Shown here one piece after another: positions 55,602 to 64,000 of a stretch of DNA of 64,000 bases. The translations under genes were made by a program, and so were the position numbers. The stretch covers positions 5,100,024-5,164,023 of the forward strand of contig NC_036457.1 in assembly GCF_002775205.1 (NCBI RefSeq), read 5' to 3'. The notes beneath the pieces were generated by a model. That model had not been told where the DNA came from. It did no database searches and saw only the letters and a list, made by a program, of their open reading frames with translations. Source of the DNA: Xiphophorus maculatus. Lineage: Eukaryota; Chordata; Actinopteri; Cyprinodontiformes; Poeciliidae. Each line of letters opens with the position of its first letter. The first letter of the stretch is position 1.

Positions 55602-58600
55602 TGTTCCGGTTTTGGACTCCGGTCCGGACAGTTCTCAAGAGGTTCTGCAGCGCTTCAGACATGCCGAACCCGAAAGGAAAGTTCTTCTACGCTGTCAGGA
55701 AGGGAGTCAAACCCGGAGTCTACAAGTCATGGTGAGGATCAGTACCGGTGTTCTGACTAGCAGTGCTACCTCGTCAGAATTTCCTACGAAACTTTTAACT
55801 AATTACGGATAGGAACCAGGTTTATTGTGACTCAATAATAATCCAGAACCGGGTGGTTCTGAGTATTTTCTCAGGCTGTTGCTTTCGGAACCGCTGATTA
55901 GTATTAACGCCTCAGCAGCCGCGTCTAGTTATTATGTCAGTAAAATTTAATTTATTTCAGGAATTTAGATCAAAAGTGAAGCTTATATGGTATGCCTTTA
56001 TTTCATACAGACGGATACATTTAACCCATTAGTTTAGTTGATTCTCACTTACAGTCAACGGAAATGCAGCATTTAGTTAAAATAGTCACACAGAAAAAAA
56101 CAAATTTAATGCAGAAATATTGTTTTATGGTCTAAACAGCCGTGGAGGAACTGAGTATAGCAGGAAATGGTCAATATTGTTTACGGAGTAGTATGAGTAG
56201 AAAGTTTAGTAGAAGGAAAAACTAGCAGTCAGTGGTTGCTATGGTGATTCTCTGCCAGTATTTAAAAGCTGTTACACAGTCATCATCAGAACCGTCTGGT
56301 GGGTCCATCTTTGTGTTTCCTGTAGGAGTTTGACAGGTTCAACAGAACCTTCAGGTCCAGTTTCTCCAGAACCGATCAGAACCAAATTTACTGGGAGTAA
56401 ATGAGAGAGTGGGCGTGTCTCACTGATCCCTGAGCTCTGATTGGACAGAAAACAGGAAGTCCTCCAACAGTATAAGGAGTCAGACAGACAATGTTAGGAA
56501 GGAGGAATGGGTTAAATTCAAAAGGTTCTGAAGATTTCACCAGGTCAGAACAAGAACATTCTGGAAAGAGTTCTGTAGAAATGTTTTGTCTAAAATCCTG
56601 ATGACTTTCCTGGTTCTGGTTGTTCTTCCAGGGAAGAGTGTAAGATCCAGGTGGACAAGTTTCCAGCTGCGTCGTTTAAGAAGTTTGGATCAGAACGAGA
56701 CGCCTGGGTGTTCTTCAGAGGAGAAAACCCGTCTGCGGTTCCAGACCACAGCACAGGTGAGCCGGTCCAGACAGGTGAGGAACTGAAGGTTCTGCCTCTA
56801 GAACCTCTAGGAACCAGCAGTAATCCTGCAGACTTGCTCTGAATGGTTCTGGTAGGAACATCTGGACCGATCAGATGGATGGCAGACCTGCAATGAAAGA
56901 AACATGATCTCTGTGTTTTCATCAGAATCTAGGCTGCAGCGTTTTGGATCAGCTGAAACCTTTTAGCAGAACTGGATCTGATTCCTCTGGAACGGTTCTG
57001 TTCCTGATTGCAGTTCTGTTTCCCATCAGTGACCTGGCCTGGAGAGACGGATGTCTCTCTGCTCCCCAGACGGGGCCCAGAACCGGTGGAGTGCATCCCG
57101 CTAGGAAAGAAGAGGCCCCGCCCAGAGGAGGAGGCGGAGCTTCAGCCTAAACGAGCCAAGCCATCAGAGAGCTCGTTAGCAGGAAGCAGTGATGGGTTCA
57201 CCTACATGGGTACCATGATGATGATAGAGCTTCATCCTTAGCTGTGGCCTCCAGTGGTCGGCACCGCTAGCTAAAAAGCTAGCTGCGCTGACCCTGAAGC
57301 ACTAATCAGTAATTTAATTCTGCTAATGCTAACGTGCTATACTAACATGGTGGAACATAAAGTGGAAGCTAAAGTTGTAGCCTCATGTCAACGTGGTATT
57401 TAGTGGGAGATAGTGCTAAAATGCTAACTTCAGCCATATTGACATAGTGCCCTCAGGTGTGCTACAGGACCATGTACCTCCACAGGATCAAATTATTAAC
57501 AGTTAAAAACCAAAACTTCAACATGGAACTTTTGAACTTTTTTCAACTGAAAGTTATCAAAACATGCAACTAAATTATCGCTATAGAATTCATCAGAAAA
57601 AAATTATTTTAGGGGAAGCTAAGTACGCTAAACATTTTAAAAGTTAGCAAAAGAGCTAAATGCTAAAGATTAGCTCTGCTAACAGTGGCCACTCCCAGAC
57701 TGACCTCCGACCTGCTGCTGACCCTCCAGGTGATGCGGTGGTGGTGTACACCGACGGCTGCTGCTCAGCCAACGGGCAGGACCGGGCTCGGGCCGGGATC
57801 GGGGTGTACTGGGGCCGGAACCACCCACTGTGAGTCCACACACACCAACACACCCTCAACTAGCTGCTAACGCTGTGAGGAAGTAACCAGCTGCTGCCTG
57901 TTGGCCAGAAATGTTGCAGAGCGGCTGCAGGGGCGGCAGACCAATCAGAGAGCAGAGATTCAGGTAAGACCTGCCCATCACATCCCACCTCAGAATCACC
58001 GTCCAATCAACACGAGAACAGAGTGCGGCTTTAAAAACAGTTGGAACCTGATTGGTCAGAATGAACTGGTACAGTGCCCTCTAGTGGCTCAACTGCTTCA
58101 GTGCAGCAAAATCCTTTTATTTCTTCCTGTTTGGGGATGATGTACTTTCATTTGTTTCATTGTTCAATTAAAATAATTAATACAATTCTGAGTCTAACAA
58201 GAGCTTAAATTTTAAACAGAATGAAAATGTAATGAATTAGTCTCAGAATAAAACAAAATGTCTGAAGTTTAAAAGACTCGTCACTCTGCGTGTAAACCAA
58301 CACTCAGTTTACCTGTTAACTGACTTGTTAATGACTCATTAGTGGTTAACGACTCGATACCTGGTCATTAACCAGGTAACTGGTCACTGACTAGTTAACT
58401 AGTTAGTGAATCGTTAGTGACTCGTTAGCTGGTTAGTTAGTCGTTAGCTAGTTAATGACTTGTTAGTTACTCGTTAGCTGGTTAATGACTTGTTAGTGAC
58501 TCGTTAGCTGGTTAATGACTCATTAGTGGTTAAAGACTCTATACCTGACTAGTTGGCTGGTTAATTACTCATTAGCTTGTCAAAGACTCGTTAACTGGTT

Positions 58601-59229
58601 AGTGACTCGTAAGTAACTCGGTAGCTGGTTAGTGACTCAGTTGCTGGTTAATGACTTGTTAGTGACTCGTTTAGCTGGTTAGTGACTCGATAATGACTCA
58701 TTCGCTGGTTAGTGACTCGTTAGCTGGTTAATAACTTGTTAGTGACTCGTTTAGCTGGTTAGTGACTCGGTAATGTCTCCGCCCCCAGGCGGCCTGCAGG
58801 GCTCTGGAACTGGCCCGGCAGAACCACCTCCAGAAGCTGGTTCTCTACACTGACAGCAAGTTCACCATCAACGGTGAGTCATTGCCATGGACCTCGGGGG
58901 ACGGCGGGGCCAGGTGACTTCTGACCTCTGACCTCCCGCAGGTGTGACCACCTGGGTGAAGACCTGGAAACTGAACGGCTGGAGGCTGAAGTCTGGCGGT
59001 CCGATCACCAACAAAGAAGACTTTATGGAGCTGGACCGGCTGAACTCTGAGCTGAACGTGGTCTGGGTAAATAACCGGGCCGAACCGGACCGGCTTGCTG
59101 GCACAGAAAGCTGGGCGCTCCTAACTGTCCCTCTCCCTGCAGATGCACGTGCCGGGCCACGCCGGGTACACCGGGAACGAGATGGCTGACCGGCTGTCCA
59201 GGGAGGGAGCAGCCAAGGAGCTGCTGTGA
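55601..59229 (+). CDS. rnaseh1: RNASEH1, ribonuclease H1 (dual nuclear and mitochondrial)
   Basis: Eight coding exons: 55601-55731, 56632-56756, 57030-57209, 57730-57829, 57909-57963, 58789-58873, 58942-59066, 59143-59229. They join in frame to 295 residues; human has 286. Residues 1-20 form a basic presequence ([20 protein letters not shown]) and a second in-frame ATG (55661, residue 21) would give the nuclear form, as in mammals. The hybrid-binding domain follows ([36 protein letters not shown]), then a linker and the catalytic domain with its four acidic residues in VYTDGCC, NQRAEI, LYTDSK and GNEMADRLS. The enzyme cuts RNA in RNA-DNA hybrids, needed for mtDNA replication and R-loop removal. 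The first ATG has a poor context (C at -3) and the second a good one (G at -3). Exon 2 has two in-phase donors. AATAAA is at 59304-59309. Confidence 0.97.
58296..58775 (+). repeat. GTTAGTGACTCGTTAGCTGG tandem array in RNASEH1 intron 5
   Basis: A degenerate array of GTTAGTGACTCGTTAGCTGG, TTAATGACTTG and related units, ending about 14 bases before exon 6. Confidence 0.85.
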
Positions 59230-59719
59230 AAAGTTTCTGATGTTTTCTGATTTTCTAAAGGTGAGCATAAAGGTGAACTTTATTCACCTTTCTGCTCAGG
59301 GTGAATAAAGTTTAGTTTGCTTCCGACCATGAAGCCGAAGCACTTCCTTTCCTGATTTATGAAGAACGGCAGCAGAGATCAGCCGACAGGTTGTCATCCT
59401 CCTGCTGTTCTCATCATTATCCAGCAGGGGGAACTGCTGTCATGTTAAACTGGGAGTTTACTGGTACCAGTTTGGCTAATTATTGTTTTCCCGGTTTAGA
59501 GATGAAACTGAAGTAAAACATATTTGCTAACTGAAGCCTTTCAGTTGGAACTGTGGGAATAATTAACTCACCAGTCGGAGTCTGGAGGATTATTTATTCT
59601 GCTGCTGTTTCTGTTGTCTGATAAAGCATAAGAAAGTTTCTCTAACCGTTTATTAAAATGTTTAAAAAGGCTAAACTGTGAAGTGTCTCTTTACTCCCTG
59701 AAGGATTAGCTCAGTGGAG

Positions 59720-59871
59720 CCCAAAGTCGTCCTGGAGGCCCGGCGTCCTGCGTGTTTTACTCTCTCCCTGGTTTAACGCACCTGGATCCAATCATGGCTC
59801 ATTAGAAGAACACTGACCTGCTGAAAAGGTTGTTGGTACCAATAAAACATGCAGGATGCCGGCCCTCTGGT
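59720..59871. mobile_element. Palindromic MITE, second copy
   Basis: The left arm CCTGGAGGCCCGGCGTCCTG (then CGTGTTTTA) pairs with the right arm AAACATGCAGGATGCCGGCC. It shares TCTCTCCCTGGTTTAACGCA with the copy in PRKD3 intron 6. Confidence 0.7.
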
Positions 59872-62465
59872 TTAGATATTAGTTAAATATAATCCCTGGT
59901 TCTGATTGGCCGATGACGCCCTCACGACGGCTCCTCCCCCGGAGCCGCTCTGCTTCTGTTGGCTGATTTAATCTGTTAAATTATTCCAAACATATTTTTT
60001 TAGAAAGATTTTATTAAATTATTCCATCTTTAATGTTTCACCTGGTTCCGACCTGCAGGTGTTCAAACGGACCAGCAGAGGGCAGCACGGCTTCCTCACT
60101 GTTAATGGCTTTTATTAAACTCTGGACAGATCAGCAGATTATTAATTTCCTAATTTATGTAGAATTAACTTTTGATTATATCAATTTATTATGATTAATA
60201 CTGAAGTATAATCCTTGATCACACTGAAAACCATTTCCTGTGGGTTTTTATTTTATTCTTAATTCCAGAAATTATTTTTTATTGTTGCCAAATAAATTTT
60301 ATTTCTTAGAAATAAAAAGAAATCCTTTGGCTACTTTAAATTTGTATTAAAGTTAAAATCTTTCAGGGATTAAAAGATTTATTTTCTAGTTTAACGAGCA
60401 GCAAGGATCATAACTATTCGTACTGCCGGCAGATTCAGCATGGAGTGATGCTGATTGGACAAAGAAGTTTGTTTAGAAAAAACTTTTATATTTCATAAAT
60501 CTGTTTCAGTCTGAACTCTGACCTCGCTCAGTTTGGCTTTGAAAACTGGCAGCAGCAGGCTGAGGCAGAGCCTCCCCTGACCTCTGACCTCTGCCTGCCG
60601 GCCAGCGCGAGCCGCCACGATCCCGCCAGCGGCGGCACACGCTGCGGGGTCAAAGGTCAACGCTTCAGCGGCTCGTTAGCTCTGCAGCTGGAGGGAACCA
60701 AGGCGGTAGAATCAGAACTCTGCTTTGCTCCAGAACATTCTGAGAAAATAAACTTTGCACATTGGGTCAGAGGAACCGGACCGGAGTTCTGCAGAACTTT
60801 CCGCCTCATCTGCAGAGCCAGGAGAGAGGGAGGTCTGCTTTGCGGTTCTGAGCAGCTCCGTTTGGACTCGACTCCCTCAGCAGGTCCAGAACCTCCTGAC
60901 CTGAACATGATGTCACAGACGGGTCTGTTTCCATGACAACAGGGACCAAGACGGAGCTGGGAAGGAGAAGATCTTTATCTGACACTATGACAGGATCCAG
61001 CAGGTCAGTGAATGCACCACGGCCAGTTCTCCCAGTCTGAGGCTGGTTTTGGCCCAGATCAGGCCAGTCCTCCCAGCAGGAGCCTCAGTGGGAGGAACAG
61101 CAGCATGTTGGGATGCAGCGCGGCTCTCTGGGCGTCAGCCTGCTGCAGACCTGAGCTGCATACTAACAGGCAGCTGCAGGAAACACCAAGCAGCTGCTCT
61201 GCTCCAAACGCTGAGTGTTGTTATTATTAAAATGTTTTTATCATGTTTTAATGTTGGGATCACTAATTATTGTTATTATTCAAATGTTCCGGTTCTATCA
61301 TGTTTTAATTGACATATTTAGATTTTATTCTTTATTAATAGCAAAATAAAAACCAGATCGTGTTTCTTTCCAGAACCGGAAGGAGAAAATTTGACCGATG
61401 AATTATTGCTGCTGTTTATGTCCCCCTGGTGGCCGGCAGCGGTACTGCAGCGTGTTCTGTTAACATGTAACCTTCAGCGATGTTCACCTGAGGAACAGGT
61501 GACAAGGAAAGGGGGTGGAGCCAGCAAAGAGCGTCATCATAAGTTCCCCTTCCTCGCCTCTGATTGGTGATTCATCACTTCTGTGTGCCTGGTTGTAAAT
61601 GAATAAATACAAATATATAAATTAATCCATGATAAATTAAGATTAAATAACTATTGGTAACTACAGGTTAACTTGGTTATATTCAGAGTTTACCGACATG
61701 ATGTCACAGTTAAAGGATTAAATTGGAAAAAAAAATCTGTTTTACTATTGGCTGCAGCAAAACAACCAATAGTGGTGCTTGCCATATTTCAAATCCTCTT
61801 CTGATTGGTCGATCACCCGCCATGACGACTCCTGCTCCTGTATCAGAAGCTGCAGGGACATTTGAGAGGCAAGCCTGGACTGAAGCACAGAACTGAACCA
61901 ATACTCAAGAATCTCCTAAAAAAGTCCTGAAATGGCCTAGTTAAAGTTCCAGAAACTCCTCACTTCACTTAAATGAGTCAAACTACCACAGAAGCAAAAA
62001 ACTGGACTCCAGTCAAAACTACAAAAATTCCCAGAAAGTTACTGAGGGTAGCAGAGTAACTGTAACTGGTTCCACTAGCAGAGGGGTGTGCTGACTTTGT
62101 CCCTGTCTGGAAAGTTCTTTAGTTTCCCAGACGAATAAATCGGATCAGAAACTTTAGAGAAACTCTGAATCAATACCAGAAGTTTCTGCAGACCCTGCAG
62201 GTCAAAGGTCACGGCTCCTCGCCCATACATGGAGCAGAGAGCTTGGGGGTATGGTTCATCGCCGCGGCAACGACTTTCTCTGGCAGAGCGGGTGGACGCC
62301 GCAGGCTGTGGGAGCCCAACACCTACACAGCAGCAAGCTGCTGGTTCTGGTCCAACCGGGTCGGAACCGCCTGGGATCAGATGATGGCGAAAAAGATGAT
62401 AAAGAGGAAGACATCTAAACTAAACTTTTCTTAACTTTCAGGAAAATAAAACTTTCCTCTACTCA

Positions 62466-63058
62466 GCTCAGAATAAGTTCAGGATAAAACCAGAATAAGT
62501 TCAGGATAAAACTGGAATAAATTCAGGATAAAACCAGAATAAGTTCAGGATAAAACCAGAATAAGTTCAGGATAAAACCAGAATAAGTTCAGGATAAAAC
62601 CAGAATAAGTTCAGGATAAAACCAGAATAAGTTAAGGATAAAACTGGAATAAATTCAGGATAAAACCAGAATAAATTCAGGATAAAACCAGAATAAGTTC
62701 AGGATAAAACTGGAATAAATTCAGGATAAAACCAGAATAAGTTCAGGATAAAACCAGAATAAGTTCAGGATAAAACTGGAATAAATTCAGGATAAAACCA
62801 GAATAAGTTCAGGATAAAACCAGAATAAGTTCAGGATAAAACCAGAATAAGTTCAGGATAAAACCAGAATAAGTTAAGGATAAAACTGGAATAAATTCAG
62901 GATAAAACCAGAATAAATTCAGGATAAAACCAGAATAAGTTCAGGATAAAACTGGAATAAATTCAGGATAAAACTGGAATAAATTCAGGATAAAACCAGA
63001 ATAAATTCAGGATAAAACTGGAATAAGTTCAGGATAAAACCAGAATAAGTTCAGGATA
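62466..63058 (+). repeat. 22-bp satellite array
   Basis: About 27 tandem copies of TTCAGGATAAAACCAGAATA plus AG. Two main variants alternate in blocks: ACCAGAATAAG and ACTGGAATAAA. Several adjacent blocks repeat the same order of variants, which suggests segmental duplication within the array. Confidence 0.95.
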
Positions 63059-63103
63059 ACTTGTTAAAAAGTAATCACCTCCCTGTTACATAATAAATAA
63101 ACT

Positions 63104-63300
63104 CAGTGTTTCTTAATTCCGGTCCTCCTGCCCTGCATGTTTTAGGTGTTTACCTTCTGTCACACACCTGGATGGAATCTGTAGGTAATTAACAGGCTTC
63201 TGCAGCACTTGATGGTCATGCAATCATTTGAATCAGCTGTTCTGGACTAGAGACCTAAAACATGCAGAGCAGGACTGAGCACTGGAATTGAGAAGCACTG
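63104..63300. mobile_element. Palindromic hAT-type MITE, third copy
   Basis: Starts CAGTGTTTCTTAATTCCGGT and its right end is the inverse (ATTGAGAAGCACTG). The flanks AATAAACT and AATTAACT match at 7 of 8, consistent with an 8-base hAT target duplication. The core CTGCATGTTTTAGGTGTTTA is present on both arms. Confidence 0.75.
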
Positions 63301-63591
63301 AATTAACTGTTTGGACTCAGCTTGGCCGTTTCTTCAGTGAACAGGCCTGATGAAACATGGTTAGCTTCAAGTGTAGCTAACCTTCGTGACCCAGAGAGGT
63401 CAGTTCCTCAAAGTGGGTGGAGCCATGACACGCTGAGGGGCGTGGCCAAGTGTGGGGTTAAGTGGGGGGGGTCAGGAGGGGGCTTTTTTTAACAGAAAAA
63501 TAATTTATCAGATAATATTCCGTCATCTTAAATGAACACAGTTCAATAGAAATCAATTCTCGAATGAGATTCCGGTTCACACTCCATACCA

Positions 63592-63662
63592 GCCGGTGGC
63601 GGTAGTGCACCAATTTTGTTGTTTGTCAACCGCCGAAAAGCATCACAGAAGAAGACGAAAAA
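63592..63662 (+). repeat. GGCGGTA dispersed hairpin element, copy C
   Basis: CCAGCCGGTGGCGGTAGTGC, then GTCAACCGCC and CACAGAAGAAGACG. The GGCGGT and ACCGCC arms form a clear hairpin. This is the best preserved of the three copies. Confidence 0.6.
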
Positions 63663-64000
63663 CAACCTATTGATCTTTTTTGTGTATTTTTTATTATAAT
63701 TGTTGTAGCTCGACAGGCCGTTTTCGATGGTAGTTCGACAGGAAGGAGGCAGAGAGGACAAAGGAACTGAGCTGCGCCCGCTAGCGGCTATTCTTCAAAC
63801 AAAGCTAACGGCTACGGCTAGAAAATAGGCAAGCGGTTAGCCTAGCGGCTAGGGCTAACTGTTAGACTAACGGCTAGGCTAGTGGCTGGAATAAGGTTCA
63901 TCTGTTACTCAGTTACTTAGTCAAACAGTTAGTAATTAGGCTGCCATAGGAGAAAAAAATGGAGGTTAATTTTGCAGTCATATTTTCACCATGTTGTTCA

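Larger units (their letters stand above)
59310..64000. other. Spacer downstream of RNASEH1
   Basis: No coding exon recognised. It holds two palindromic MITEs, a 22-base satellite, a GGCGGTA element near 63592-63662, and GCTAGCGGCTA-type low-complexity sequence at 63780-63890. The end may be near the 5' region of another gene, but nothing coding is visible. Confidence 0.5.

Overview
This is nuclear DNA from a vertebrate, almost certainly a teleost fish. Genes are split into many short exons with GT-AG introns, and introns and spacers are full of fish-type repeats: hAT elements and MITEs, a decayed L2/Rex-like LINE, a 5'-truncated L1-clade LINE, a tRNA-derived SINE, long CA/TG tracts and minisatellites. 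U17 snoRNA copies in the RPS7 introns are an arrangement described in pufferfish and Xenopus. Introns are strikingly rich in CAGAACC/GGTTCTG words, which may point to a killifish or livebearer type genome, but I cannot prove the order.

Seven protein-coding genes were reconstructed exon by exon; all reading frames close across the predicted splice junctions. Left to right: CEBPZOS (+, 2773-3434), a small mitochondrial membrane protein; CEBPZ (-, 3436-10784), a ribosome-biogenesis factor of the NOC1/MAK21 family; CNKSR3 (-, 14274-23156), a SAM-CRIC-PDZ scaffold; PRKD3 (+, 28530-41752), a protein kinase D; NDUFAF7 (-, 42390-45119), the complex I assembly methyltransferase; RPS7 (-, 47577-54534), small-subunit ribosomal protein eS7; and RNASEH1 (+, 55601-59229), ribonuclease H1. 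Four copies of the U17/SNORA73 H/ACA snoRNA lie in RPS7 introns 3 to 6, on the same strand as the host gene.

Layout: CEBPZOS and CEBPZ converge with one base between their stop codons. PRKD3 and NDUFAF7 also converge tail to tail. RPS7 and RNASEH1 diverge from a short shared promoter with three TCGCGAGA motifs. The main spacers are 1-2.77 kb, 10.8-13.4 kb, 23.2-28.5 kb, 45.1-47.5 kb and 59.3-64 kb; they hold mostly transposon debris and tandem repeats. Gene content mixes neighbours that in human lie on 2p22 (CEBPZOS, CEBPZ, NDUFAF7, PRKD3), 2p25 (RPS7, RNASEH1) and 6q25 (CNKSR3).

There is no operon-like system here. CEBPZ, RPS7 and U17 all serve 40S/60S ribosome production; CEBPZOS, NDUFAF7 and one RNASEH1 isoform act in mitochondria. 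The most interesting signals are regulatory: a 7-codon upstream ORF whose stop overlaps the mitochondrial RNASEH1 start codon, (TG)n tracts abutting the 3' splice sites of two exons, a hAT element that makes up nearly all of one CEBPZ intron, and the U17 array. I did not find a plausible wholly new gene system.
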